Shown here: positions 19,515-31,004 of the stretch, one piece after another | Numbering within the stretch: the first letter of the stretch is position 1 | Layout: each line of letters begins with the position of its first letter | NCBI GenBank assembly: GCA_009829735.1 | Contig: CM020618.1 | Location: forward strand, 37,114,894-37,178,893 | DNA length: 64,000 nucleotides | From: Pyropia yezoensis | Lineage: Eukaryota; Rhodophyta; Bangiophyceae; Bangiales; Bangiaceae | Direction of reading: 5' to 3' | The notes under the pieces: model-generated | What the model saw: only the letters and a program-made list of their open reading frames with translations | Told to the model about the DNA's origin: nothing | Databases searched by the model: none | Translations under genes and position numbers: made by a program

Positions 19515-20868
19515 GGAGGAGATGGGGGGGGGGTGGGTGAGTTTACGTAGGAATGACAAAGGGGGGCGGGCGGGTGGGGCTGTGGGTGGGGGACTCGCGG
19601 GTATGTGCGTGGGTGGGTGGTTAAGTTGTGGTCGGTGAGGGCGCCGTCGACCCCCCCTCCCCCTCAATGCCAGTCACCACCCTCTCGCTCTCCAGCCCCT
19701 TCCCCCCATTCGTACGCCGCCGTCGCCGGCGCCCCCGCGGGAGACGGCGTCGCCACCTGACGGCCGTCACGTTGGCAAGCGGCCGCGACAGCGCGGCCGC
19801 CCCATCGCGGGCGTCCGCCAGCTCGGCCTCCCGCGTCGACTCGAGCGTCGGTCGTGGCGGCAGCCAATGGGAGTGCCCGTGGGATGGCATTGGGTGATCC
19901 GGCGTGCTGGGCTGGCCGAGCGCGGGGAACCGCATCGTCCGCGCCGACGCGGACGCGGTGCGGGGGAGGCCGCCCGACGGTGGTCGCGACGACCGCGGGT
20001 GGGCGCCGCTTCCCCGCGTGTGCCACCACCGCCGCCGCCCGCTTCGCCGGTGGTCACGGGCGATGCGGCCGCGGCCGCCGACAGCCGCCGCTTCTGTATC
20101 GGCGGCGGCGGGCTCCCTCCCCGCTGGCCACGTCGCCCTGCGGCGGGACGGCCGCCGCTGGCCCTCTGGCGCCCTGCCCCTTGGCCTGTGCAACGGACAC
20201 CTTTTTGGTGCGCAGAGCAACGCCAAGAAGGATCCATGGGGAGTGGTGGTGGTCGCCGCAGGGGGAGGGGGCGGCAAGGAGAAACAAAAAAGGACGAGGG
20301 CGCAAAAAGGGACGGGGGGAGGGCAGCAGGAGAAGGGGAGGAAACGGAGTGGGGAAAGCCGCCTGCCGTGTCAGTAGGGACGCGGTCCAGAAACGCCGCG
20401 ACGCGCGACGGCCGCGGCGGCCAGGGGTCGTACGGAGCGCGCCGCGCGTCCCACTGGCTGCTCGACGAGTCCGCGGCAGCGGCTACTATAGGCGCCCGGC
20501 GAGGGCGATGGGGACGGCAAACGGCAGTCGAAACGGTCGGCGTGGCGCACAGTGCCAGCGGCAGCGACAGGCGCGCCGCACAGTGGCGCGGCAGCGGCAG
20601 ATGCGGCGTACGGAGGACACGACCGCGCCCTGTCGCGGACGAGAGAGGATGAGCCGCCTGATGGTGACTGCGACCGCCCTCACGACATTCACACCAACGT
20701 ACCGCCCTTTTTCTCAGCCGATGACAGGCGCATCGCCTTCAGGGAGGTTGCCCCGCGCACGGCGTCGGGCCTCGCCGCCCTCGCGCGGAGTGCAGCCTGT
20801 TCGCCGATGTGGCCTTCGATGCGCGGGACGACGGTGGAAAGGACGCCAACATCTGTGGCGACCATCGT
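19515..20868. other. Region between EFL1 and the transposon, possible minus-strand gene
   Basis: Several overlapping minus-strand frames cover 19621-20277. The longest is 218 aa with a possible helical segment (LESTREAELADARDG). No family is recognised and the frames compete, so no CDS is asserted. A gene tail-to-tail with EFL1 would fit the position. From 20300 to 20690 nothing is recognised. Confidence 0.3.
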
Positions 20869-20905
20869 CAGCTCCCACTCAAAGCCCATCGAGCCTCCAC
20901 TTTCG
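20776..20905 (+). pseudogene. Possible BTB/POZ-domain gene fragment
   Basis: A plus-strand frame reads ECSLFADVAFDARDD and then GDHRQLPLKAHR, which resembles the start of a BTB domain (acidic DV.F pattern, then a fold ending in AHR before VLAARS). The similarity stops where the putative transposon end starts. Because GDHRQLPLKAHR overlaps the transposon terminus itself, the match may be partly coincidental. Confidence 0.3.
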
Positions 20906-21030
20906 ACGGGAACTCGACGGGCTTCGACGGGCGTCTAAAGGCCCATCGAAGGCGACTTTCGATGGGCCTTCGAGGGCAATTCGATGGGAGCCTGCTCGAG
21001 GGGCTTCGATGGGGTTCCCCATCGACGGTC
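20869..21030. repeat. Putative left terminal inverted repeat with subterminal palindromes
   Basis: The first ~31 bases match the end at 44984 with few differences. At 20941-20967 lies an imperfect palindrome with arms GCCCATCGAAGGC and ACTTTCGATGGGC around a central G; the right end has a perfect version at 45040-45066. Further TCGACGGG/TCGATGGG motifs in both orientations follow to about 21030, and a few recur at 25810-25850. Such subterminal repeats commonly bind transposase in EnSpm/CACTA-type elements. Confidence 0.6.
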
Positions 21031-21827
21031 AGGCCTTTACAGTCTCGCATGCACGTCCCTGGACTCGCGACCTCTCAGGAGACCCGCGCTGTTGTGCCGA
21101 CGTGGGATCTATTTTCCACGCCAGGCGACGCTATTCTCCACACCGGGTGACAATATTTCCACACCTGGCGACGCTGTTCACCCCTCCCAGCCCGGTTGCA
21201 CCCGCCCGCGGGGGGCAGCCTCTAGGGCTGGAGGACTGTTCATGGAGGTCGAAGGACACTAGGCCGCAACAGGTGCGCCGCCAATGTCGCACTGGTGTCA
21301 CTGGCGGCGACGAGGTGCCGCGGCGCTACGACAAAACGACAACGAGTGACGTTCGCTGACCATGTTCCGCCTCATCCTCACCACCCTCTTCCCTCCTGGG
21401 CAGCCCTCCACGTCGGTAACCTCCGTCGACCCTCCCCCCCTCCCCCCCCGAGACTCACAGCTGGCGCCCATTGCCGCCAATACCACCCAAGACACCACGC
21501 CCCAAAGAGCCCCTCCCCCCTCGCCCCTCCCGGCGTCAAGCAGCGTTTCCAACGCTGCCACACCCTTGCCGCTCCCTCTCCCCACGGCAAACAACGTCCC
21601 CAACACGGTGGTGACCAATCGCGGCCCCTCCGTCCTACCCCGCCGGAAGCACACAACCGCGGCAGCAGACACCACCAGTCCAAGCTCCATACACAAGCGC
21701 CAACGTCAACTGGGCCAGAAGCTGCCGAGCCCACCTCCCCCGCCCCGCCGGAGAGCAACCTCGCGAACGCAACCTCATCGCGACGAGCACACCTTCCCCC
21801 CCACCCACCCCACGTCCTTTTGCCCAG

Positions 21828-24764
21828 TCAAAGCGGCACCTCTTCCAGGTAGTCGGCAAACCCGCCCGGATAAGCCAAGCTCTCCGGCAGGAGGTCAGGA
21901 GGCGGGGCGCCAAGCTCACCACCGTCAACTACGTCAACAGACGCAGCGCCAGCCGCAGCAGCAGCGCCAGCCGCAGCAACAGCGCCAGCCGCAGCGCCAA
22001 CCCCAGCTGCAGCGCGTACGCCAGCCGCAGCGTCAGCTTCCCCGACAGCAGGGGTGGCAGCATCCACAGCGGCAGTGCCGGCCACTGCATCAGTGCTGGC
22101 CACAGCCGCTCGGAAAGAATCCTCGGGGACGGTACCCTTGGCAACACGAGCACCAGCGGCAGCTCCAACGTCTTCCCGTGCGGGTGTGCCTTCCGCATCA
22201 GCAGGAGACATGCCTGCCGCACCAGCAGCACGGTCTTCCGCAGGGTCGACACCCTCCCCATCCTCAACACTCTCCCCGCAGTCAGCACCCCCCCCATCTT
22301 CAGCGCCTTCCCAGCCATCAGCACATTCCTCATCCCCTTCCTCCCAGCCGTCAGCACCCTCCTCACCCTCAACGCCCTCAAAACCGTCAGCACCCTCCTC
22401 ACCTGCAAAAACATCTTCACCAAGAAGACCGTCATGAACACGAACACCGTTGCTCTCAAGGACATAGCCGGGCACCAGGTCATGGCTGCTCTCCACGGGC
22501 TGCCCGGATGAGCCGGCGGACTCCCCAGGCAGCTCATCCTCATCTGAGCAGTCGATGACATACGTGCCGTCATCGGCGACGTTCATGGCACGGTGCTTGT
22601 CTGTCCCGTCGCAAAGTCGGAGACCTCCATGCACCTTCCCGTCCCACGGCAGAAACCCACTCACGTTCCGCACCTCCGCTCGCCAGCCGTCGTAAGCCCC
22701 GTCATCGTTCCCACTACGCCGCGACTTGCGGACCCCAGCCACCTTCTCAAAGACGCCGCGTGCCCAATGCGTGATGAGGCCAACGTGCCCGGTTGTCGCG
22801 TCAACGTACACACTGTCCCCCACCTGCTTGGGCTTGACCACACGAGCGTGATGGCCGTTGCGCCGAAACATGGCCGTCAGCGCGGCGTTGATAGCTGGGT
22901 CAGCGGTGTCGGATTGCGCGTACTTGTTGTTCCACAGCCACGCTTCGGCGGTCTCGGGCGTCATCGTCTCGACGCTCTCGCCCAAAGACTTGAAGTACGC
23001 AATCATTGCCACCTTCTGCAGAGCCTCGACGACATGGCTGCTGATACGGTACAGCTTCTGGCTCACGCGAATCCCCTTCTCTGTCGGGGTACCGGCCGTC
23101 GTCAAGAAGACACGATGGCTGTTCAAGTAGTCATCGGCCTCGGCCGGGTTCGCACCTCGTACGGTCTCACAAGCCTCGTGCAAGATCCCGACCGCGCGCG
23201 CACGGCTGGGCATCGCCTTGTAGCTCTCCTTCGACCCCAGCATCTCCTGGATCATCGCCTTCTTAGCAACGTCGCGCACTTTCCCGACCTCCAACTCGTT
23301 AATGCGGGCGAGCTCGAGTTGGTCGTTGCAGTTGTCCAGCATAGCAGTGCTGCCGCGGAGGCTAGGAGCGACAGGCTCCTGCTTGGCATAGCTGACGACC
23401 CCATCACAGACGCCCTTCACGGCGCCCTGCAGCTGCACCACGGCTTGGGCCGTGCGCTCGTTTCCAACACCCTGGTTGTGCAGGTTGGTGGACAGCCGGT
23501 TGACCGAGGTGTGCACCTCAGCAAGCTTTTGGCTGAGCCCCGCCAAGTGGGCGCACACAGGCCGCAGACCCTCCGCGAAGACCTTCGTCATGGTGGCGAC
23601 AGTGACTGCGGAAGGAGCCGGCCGCTCGCCAACTGGATGCACAGGGGGCGGATCTGCTATGGGTGTCCACCCAGTTTGAGAGGCCGCAGTTGGGGTCGCA
23701 GCAGCAACCGCGTCAGGCGCGCCAACCGGGCGAGCTGCAGCGGCAGCAAGTGCAGCTTTTTTTCCGCCGCGCTTGGCGCGTGGCTTGGTCGCCTTGCGGA
23801 TGCCCCTCTGAGCCTTGGGCGGCGCAGGGGCCACCGACGGCGTCAGGGACTTCTCCCCGGCTGGGTCTTTGTCAGTCAGCTCCGGTAGCACAAAGGAGAG
23901 CGCTCGAGGTGGAAGAGCAACGGCAGAGAGACGTGCCCGAGCAGGAGCTTTGAACAATGAAGGTCGGTGTGCCCCCAAAGGCGACGATGGCGGACCACGC
24001 GGTGCCACCGGCGCCGCCGGTGTCACCGGCACCGAAGCTGCCGTCTCGTGCCCGCCACTGAGGGCTGCGTCCGTAATAGCCACGGGAGACACGCCGGAGG
24101 ACATAAGATCTCCCGTTTTGCCGGCAGGTGTTCGAGGCGACGCCGGCACACTCCCAGCCGCGCCCTGCCTCGGCCTCGAAGCCGTCGGTGTGAAGGCGCC
24201 TGCCGCGGCGCCCCCCTTCGGCAAGGCCGTCGCAGCACCAAGCGTGCGGCTTCCGGCTGTAGACGGCCCTCCTGCCCGCCGTGTAGGCTTGCAGACCCGA
24301 GCGGGCGCCGCCTTAGCTCGACGGTGGGACGCCAGTGTGCCAGTAGCCGGTCCACCAGCTCTGAGGGGGGGCGGTACGACGGCAGTTGCCGCCGCCCCCG
24401 CTTGGCCGGGGCGTGTCACAACGCCAGCTGCTGCCAACGCCCCAACTCGGTAGGGGGGCGTCAAAGCCCCAGCTGCCTGCGTACCAGCTCGACGGGGGGG
24501 CAGCACGAGCCCACGCGCGCCACTTGCCGGCGCAGGGCCAGCCAAGCGGGGCGGTCGCGCAGCGCTGACAGCAGGTGACGCGGGAGGCGGCTCCAGGTCA
24601 GACGACACGTTCGTCTCGCTGGTGGGTGTCGCCCAGCGCAGCTGTGCCTGTCCGCGCGGCATCGCCGCCAGGACCGCGGCAGCCTCCGCCTCCCCTTCAC
24701 GCTCGAGCTCGGGCTGGGAGAAAGGCAGATCGTTGACAAGTTGGAGGGGGCGCCGAGCAGGCAT
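21828..24764 (-). CDS. Large transposon-borne protein of unknown function
   Basis: A single 978-aa frame starts at MPARRPLQLVNDL after a mixed C/T leader; the frame is open further upstream, but only through a poly-G tract. Residues ~1-330 are an Ala/Pro/Arg/Gly-rich region of imperfect repeats with PPxRAG motifs, followed by a basic patch (KATKPRAKRGGKK). The middle (~430-740) is ordinary protein, probably helical (ATMTKVFAEGLRPVCAHLAGL, KLAEVHTSVNRLSTNLHNQG, DQLELARINELEVGKVRD), and looks like the conserved functional core. The C-terminus is acidic with ADGWE-type repeats and then an Ala/Gly/Val tail. It is divergent from the transposase gene, about 2 kb away. I do not recognise the family. 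By position it could be the accessory protein (DNA-binding or oligomerising) that many large EnSpm-type elements encode. Confidence 0.7.
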   Translation of the reverse strand: MPARRPLQLVNDLPFSQPELEREGEAEAAAVLAAMPRGQAQLRWATPTSETNVSSDLEPPPASPAVSAARPPRLAGPAPASGARGLVLPPRRAGTQAAGALTPPYRVGALAAAGVVTRPGQAGAAATAVVPPPLRAGGPATGTLASHRRAKAAPARVCKPTRRAGGPSTAGSRTLGAATALPKGGAAAGAFTPTASRPRQGAAGSVPASPRTPAGKTGDLMSSGVSPVAITDAALSGGHETAASVPVTPAAPVAPRGPPSSPLGAHRPSLFKAPARARLSAVALPPRALSFVLPELTDKDPAGEKSLTPSVAPAPPKAQRGIRKATKPRAKRGGKKAALAAAAARPVGAPDAVAAATPTAASQTGWTPIADPPPVHPVGERPAPSAVTVATMTKVFAEGLRPVCAHLAGLSQKLAEVHTSVNRLSTNLHNQGVGNERTAQAVVQLQGAVKGVCDGVVSYAKQEPVAPSLRGSTAMLDNCNDQLELARINELEVGKVRDVAKKAMIQEMLGSKESYKAMPSRARAVGILHEACETVRGANPAEADDYLNSHRVFLTTAGTPTEKGIRVSQKLYRISSHVVEALQKVAMIAYFKSLGESVETMTPETAEAWLWNNKYAQSDTADPAINAALTAMFRRNGHHARVVKPKQVGDSVYVDATTGHVGLITHWARGVFEKVAGVRKSRRSGNDDGAYDGWRAEVRNVSGFLPWDGKVHGGLRLCDGTDKHRAMNVADDGTYVIDCSDEDELPGESAGSSGQPVESSHDLVPGYVLESNGVRVHDGLLGEDVFAGEEGADGFEGVEGEEGADGWEEGDEECADGWEGAEDGGGADCGESVEDGEGVDPAEDRAAGAAGMSPADAEGTPAREDVGAAAGARVAKGTVPEDSFRAAVASTDAVAGTAAVDAATPAVGEADAAAGVRAAAGVGAAAGAVAAAGAAAAAGAASVDVVDGGELGAPPPDLLPESLAYPGGFADYLEEVPL

Positions 24765-26805
24765 GTCCACAGTTAGATGGAACGGGGCGCCCAGGAGAAG
24801 ACAAGGAAAGGAGGATGAAGAGGGCAGGGAACAGGGGGCGGGGGGGGGGGGGGGGGGGGGAGGAGTTGAGACGAGAGGACAAGCAGGCCACGATGAAGAC
24901 CCACCCGCAGTGTGGTCAGCGATACTTCTCACGCACGGCCACGAAAGCCGCCAAGGCCCATGAACAACACCACCCACCTTTTGTACCAAAGACCACGCCA
25001 TGACTCACCTTCCACGAGGACCCGTAGTCGCACACGGGCCTGTCGGGGGGGGGACATGGCCGCAGATGTGACAAGAACTGGTAGCAGGCAGCGCAAACTA
25101 GGACGTTGACAGGACGCAGCCGAAGAATGGACGGCTATGTATCGTCAGTACGGCGCTTGGAACACCCCTCGCTTCGTCCATGTGGCAGCTGCTGAGTCAC
25201 CTGTGGCGCAAACGCAGGGCCACGACCATCAGGCAGCATGACGTGCGGCACACCCTGGCCACTCGAGTAATCGTGCCCTCCCACCCCACAAGCACGTCCC
25301 CCCGCTCCCAGACTCTCCTGCAACCGCATACAGAGGGCTAACCACCCCACAAGCCCGTCCCCACGCCCCGCGCCTCTCCAGCTGCCGCACTCTTGGGGTT
25401 GCCAGCGTACCGCCACAGAAGGCAACGCACTCGGCGCGCCACGGGACGCTGCGAGCCGTGCACCACAGTTCGACATTGTAGGGCTAGCCCTGGCCGCCCG
25501 CAGACCAAGTGCGCTGCTCGCTACACACGTCCCAGCACTAGGTCCGGGGCAGCGCCGAAGTCGCCAGTTCACAGCGACCAGATTGCGAAGACGACTCCGG
25601 AGGGGCGGCTGCGATCGACCTCGGCAGATCGTGGAAGGGTAGTGGGCGCAGCCGCTCCGATTCATTCCAGGCCTTGAGTATTGGCAAGTCACGCCATTTG
25701 GAACGCTACCGCACTGCTATTGGTCAACTGAAAGTCTAACTCTTCCTCGAGGACAATGACCCTGTCAGCAAGAGTAATATTTATCCGGCTTAACGGACAC
25801 CTTTCGCCTCGAAGGGGCTCGACGGGCGTCGATGGGCGTCGATGAGACCCGTCGGCGTCGGCACCGGACCAGCCAGCGAGGCCTACGAGCTCTACGAGAC
25901 CCGGCCAAAGCTCCGATCATGTGGGACATCCTTCGTGGACCTGTGCGGAGCAGCTTGGGGGCAGTGGGGGGGGCGGGGGGGGGGGGGGGGGCGGCGGGGC
26001 TGGGGAGATTGCGACCGGGCTGTGCGACGATGTGGCCGCGCTTTTTCCTGCCCCACGCCCGCGCTCCCGGCCCTCACGTCCTCCCATTCAAGGACCAGCC
26101 AGTGGGGCGTGCAGCTACTGGCAGGGACGGCAACGACTATGCACGCTGTAGGCGACCTGTACGGACCTGGAAAGAGCGCAAGGAGCTTGCGAGAGGGGGG
26201 AGGGGGTGGGAGGTGGGGCTGGCAGGGGGGGGGGGGGGCAGGAGCGGACATTTCGGCCGCTGCAGTCGCGGCTGGCTGTGGTCGCGCCGCGCTCTTTCCC
26301 CCCAGCGCTGGCACAGTCGCTCTCATGGCGGGTCAGCCACACACCATTTCGATCACCGTGGGCTGCCGTGGCCACGGCTGCCGGACCACTGACGCAGGGG
26401 GATGATGGGGCGTGCAACAGCGCCTTTGCGTGGCTCATTTGATTCCCCTTTTGATTGCGACAGACCAACCTTGGGAGCTGCTCTTGAAAAGGGGTGCTCC
26501 GCGCCGGCTTGCCGGCGTTTCCCGTGTCTGCGTCAACACGCTGCAATTGACGCAGCGGCTGTCTTGCGCTCGGGGTCCAATCGGGCCATGCTCTCGAAGG
26601 TCCGTGGGGCCCCGCCACTTCTGCTGGACGTCAGTGTGTGTGTGGGATGTGCGCGGGCCTAGCCAGTCCTACGCTTTGTACATGACGCTTCCCAGCGCCC
26701 CACACACGCCTCCGACACTGACGTTGCGACTCGCCATGTCCCGTTATCTACTACGCTGCTGCTCATTTGTCTTTCCTGTACAAAGTGACCTTCTCTGGTG
26801 GTGGC
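24765..26805. promoter_or_regulatory. Divergent control region between the two transposon genes
   Basis: About 2 kb separate the starts of the minus-strand gene (24764) and the transposase (26806). An AT-rich patch with AATATTTATCC lies near 25772, next to a cluster of TCGACGGG/TCGATGGG motifs (25810-25850) like those at the element ends. Poly-G runs sit at 24841-24860, 25977-25990 and 26226-26238. No convincing gene is seen here. Confidence 0.4.
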
Positions 26806-29800
26806 ATGCCTAGTGGCAAGAAGCGGGGCAGGCTGCTAGTCTGCGCCGTGTGCGATTTTGAGACCTTCAGCAAGGGTGGCTTCGTGTGGCACCAGACATC
26901 TGCGCACGGGCGAGCGTACGGAAGTGGCATACCGGGCAAGAAGAGAGCAAGGCAAGCAACGCTGGATGAGGGCGACGCAGCTGCCGTGCTCGACGGCATC
27001 TCTGCACAACCTCGCGCTCGTCGGAGGCTACTCTGCGTCACGGAGGCAAGTGCAAGCGGTGGCAATGGCGGTGCGGCTGGAGATGGGGAGGCGGAGGCCC
27101 CAGAGGCCGAGGCAGCGGTCCACGGCGGGCCGGCAGCTGGTCTGGGCGCCCTTGTGGCGGATGAAGCCGGCTCCTACGACGCCGCCATTCATGCCCAACT
27201 GTATCCCCTTCTGGAGATGACAGGCGCGTTGCGAGGAGACGGCCAGGAGGCGGTTGATGCCAGCCAGCGCGACACAGACGGGGGGGACATGGACGTGGAC
27301 GTCCCGTATGAGTCACTGGCGACCCGTATATTCCGCTTATACGAGGCTTTGGACGACGCTGCTCGTGCTGTCCCTATTCTGGAGCGCCGCAGGAACAGCC
27401 GCACCGGGCGATTTAACACTGCTCGTTTGCGTGCGCTGCAGAAGTTTGTTCTGGGCGTCGGTGGGGCGGGCCTGTCAGTGAGAGAGCAGCGGCATCTCTA
27501 CAACTTTTTGGAGGTGTGGGACAGGCGCGACGATGTCGATCCGATGGCGGCGAGCGACAACTTCTCCCTGCAGGCTGTCTTCCCGACCTTCTCGTCCTTC
27601 AAAAATGCTCTGCGGGATGACCTTGTTGACGCGGTGCTTGTCGCTGGATGGAGGAAGCTTCGCATTCGCGAGGGGGGCACGGTGTACGAGGTGTACTTCC
27701 GGTCCGTTCTCGAGGTGGTAATGGCCAGGCTCCGCAGCGGAGGGGCGGGTATACGGCTGTGGAGCGGGGTGGGTGGGCCGGCGCCTCCCACCAACATGCG
27801 ACAGACCCCAATGGACGGTGATGCTTTCCGCCTTTGCGAGCGCAACGTCGTCGATGCTCATGGCAACACCAGCTTCGTGCTGGGTCTTCATATGTACAGT
27901 GACAGCTGCAGAGTCTCATGGTCAGGCGGTAAGTTTTGTACTTGTCTCGTGTGCATGGGAGTCGTCTTTGTGTGTGTCAGACACCGTGGAGAGGGTCCTC
28001 TTTTTGCTGACTGAGTCTGACTGGTTTGCTCTCGTATTGTTTGTTGATGCCTGGCGTATGTCCTTGAATTCTGGCTGGCTCTCCTTCCACCTCAGCCCAC
28101 AAGCTTTACCCCGTCCGAGTCCGTCTCGTCAACGACGTGTCGGGCGAGATTGAGTGGTTTACCGTCGCTTTCATACCCATGGTGCGCATCCAGGTTGAGC
28201 CGGCTGCTCAGGAGCGCTCCAGATTGCGCCGTTGTGGCATATTGCAACGTGTTTTGTACGTTTGCATGCGGACGGCGATGGCGGCGAGCCGGTTTGGTGC
28301 CGAGGTCTGCGTGGATGGCCGGCGGCTGATGGCGTTTCCGCGCCTGTTGCTGTACGTGTGCGATCAACCTGAGGAGCGCGCCGTCTTGTGTTTTGAAGGC
28401 GGGCAAGTGCCAGCGACCCTGCTCCCAGTGTGACGTGCATGTGGACGTTGCAGGGTCGTCCGAAGCTCTCAACGCTGCCGAGCGTGACGTGGTGGAGACG
28501 CTCGAGCGTCAGTTAGAGACGGCTGGGCACAGGTCGCACGATCGCGAGCGAGCCCGGTGTGAGACACTGGAGGCCGCCGACAGCTTGACAGGCTTTGTGC
28601 CGGCTTTAGCCGCAATGGATGGCCTCTCGACGTCGCCGTACTTGCTATACAAGATGGTCGGCTTTGACGCACTGCACGTACGTTTGACCGTGTGGGAACA
28701 CAGACGTATCTCGTTGTTGTGGGCGCGCACTTGTATGCACGACTGGTGAAGGGTGGGGTTTGACTGTTCTTCCATTGTTGGATGTCTTCTTGGCTTTGAT
28801 GGGTTCATGGCGTTTCAGGTGCTCGACCTAGGCGTCACGAGGTATCTGGTGCAGTGGCTAGTCGAGGTCTTCCCGAAGATGTGTGATGGAGACCTGCCGC
28901 TCGCCGGTACGGACGCCGCAACACGTCGTGTGTGCAACCTGCGACTTGATCACGTTGGACGCCGCAGCAAGGCATGTAGGACCGCACCTGGGTACGTATG
29001 CAGTCGCCCCCTATTCCCCTGCCGTTGTTTGACGTCGCGCGTGCCTTTGACCACTACCGCCGTTGTCCTGGTCCATGTGGAGTGGCAGGTGGTTTGCGTC
29101 GGTGCCGTTGGTGTGCAGACTGCGCCTGTGCAGCGATTCCTATCGATGAGGATGGTGTCGCGTGCTTCAGCGCCTCACGCGATCGCTGTTTTACTTGACC
29201 TCGCTGTCCGCTAGCACCGCCCAATGCCCGCCCCTGTTTTTTCCCCATGAACTCCTCCATGGCTCTGCACAGGTACCTCATCAAGCACGATGAGTCCCAG
29301 TCCGTATTCACCGGCAAGCAGCAGAGAGATGGCGTGTCCGTGATGCCGCACTTGGTGGCCGGCGCATGGCGCACTCGCGGGGGCCCGCACGTCCTCAACG
29401 ACGTGAACCATCCCACGCCCGCTGCCCAGCGAGATGGCACAGCTCTGCCTGTCGGAGACGGCATTAACGACGCTGTCCCCGATCTGGCGGCCCGCGTGGC
29501 TGCGCTGAACCTCGACGACCAGCCCGAGGAAGGAGATGAGAGCGACAACTTGGAGGGCGGCGCGGCAAGGAGGCAGTTTGACTGGGCGGCCTATCATGCT
29601 GTGTGGCAGCAGACCCCGATTGATGAGGCCATCACTGCCATGTTTGCAGAGTTCGCCGTGCTCCACGCGGAGATGACTGGGTACACGTGCTCCACATCCC
29701 CCCTGCCCCTCACCCTCGACGTGGGCAAGACCATCGCGGACCGCGCCGAGCGCTTTGTGACGCTCTACGTGACGCCTATATTGGGTCATCAACGATCCAC

Positions 29801-30772
29801 CAAGGTGCACAGACTATTGTGCCATGTTATGGGGGCCATACGCATGCATGGGAACATCAATAATGGGAACGCGGGCCTCAACGAGCGGCTCCACAAGGAA
29901 GACAAGCCGTACTACGCGCGTACTAACAAGGACATGACGGACTTTACTCGCCAGCTAGTGGTGCAGGCACAGGGCGCCCGCACTGTTCTGCGTCGCATTG
30001 CCGCCCATGACGAGGACGAAGCCGCGCTCCTGGTCGATGGTGATGATGAAGGCGACAGCGACGGGACGGGCTGCGATGATGGAGGGGACATGCGGGACCA
30101 CGGCGATGGCGAGAGCTGGGGGGATGTTGCCGACAATGAGGCTGCAGCAACGCCCCGCGGAGATGATGCCGACGCGACCGTGCCCGTCTCCGCTTATCAC
30201 CTGCGGAAAGTGCCTCTATCCGGGATTGCCCTGCGGCCGGGTCTTGAGGGTATTGCGGAAGCGCTCGAGCTGCCGGAAGACGCTCAGGTGCGCACTTGCT
30301 CTCGCCTTAGCTTTGTCGCTGTTTTTGAGTGTGGCTGGAAGGTTGAGCAGCTGCTGTACGCGTCCCATTCATTCCGTTGGCAAGCCGTGGTACGATTTTG
30401 TCTTGTACTCCAATCCTGATGATGCTTCGACTTTATCGGTTGCTGAGGTGCGGGCTATTGTCCGTCGGCCCGAGGGGGATGTCGCAGTCATTGCGGACAT
30501 GGTCGTCGTCCCGGGTGTTGTCAGCTGCCCCTTGGTCGCCCGCGGGTGCACAAGACTAGCTTGGAACGTTCTTGCCGGGGACAGGGACGTTCGCTTGAGA
30601 TCGCTGCCTGTGGCGTGTGTGCGGCGAGTGGTCCACGTGGTCCCTGACTTCGCAGACTTGGTTCGGCGCGTGGGCGTTCATGCTGAGCCCGCTAGGAGGG
30701 ATGCCTCCGTTGGCGGACCGCTTGGCGATGCCGGGTACTTCATCAACGCGTTCTATCCTTGGGCTTCGTCCG
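26806..30772 (+). CDS. CMC/Plavaka-like DDE transposase, spliced; this copy has frameshifts
   Basis: The four-exon model is 26806-27928, 28096-28677, 28819-28991 and 29273 to about 30770. Donors are GTAAGT, GTACGT and GTACGT; acceptors end CTCAG, TTCAG and CACAG; phases agree at every junction. Exon 1 starts with a C2H2-type finger (C-x2-C-x12-H-x4-H in VCAVCDFETF...HQTSAH). Catalytic positions expected of CMC-superfamily transposases are present: Asp in HMYSDSC (end of exon 1), Asp in GFDALH/VLDLGVTRYLV (exon 2/3) and Glu in NAGLNERLHKEDKPYYARTNK (exon 4). The YPVRVRLVND and YVCDQPEERAVLC segments match Plavaka/KDZ-type proteins. Compared with the copy at 46880-50593, this one has an extra T near 28391, an extra T near 30376 and further indels near 30700-30770. 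These probably reflect poor sequence near the contig end. Confidence 0.75.
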
Positions 30773-31004
30773 GAATAGCACTTATTCTCTCTTTCTTGTT
30801 CTCCTCTCCGGTCTCTCTCTCTTTATTGTTCTCCTCTCCGTTGACCCTCCCTTATCAAAGGCGAAGCATTTTCCTGGTGGGACAAACGGTAACATGATGC
30901 GTACCACATCACATCAGCTCGGAGCGACAGTCTCCACAGACATCTCCCTGGCCAGCAACACCAGCGACAATGTAGGTCAATGGGTCGCGCCGCCGCGGCC
31001 ACAG

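Noticed and set aside
21362-22558. Gln/Pro-rich 398-aa plus-strand frame
   Set aside because: It is the antisense of the Ala/Gly and acidic tail of the 978-aa gene.
28753-29214. Separate 153-aa protein within the transposase gene
   Set aside because: It reads across exon 3 into the following intron; splicing to 29273 gives a better supported model.
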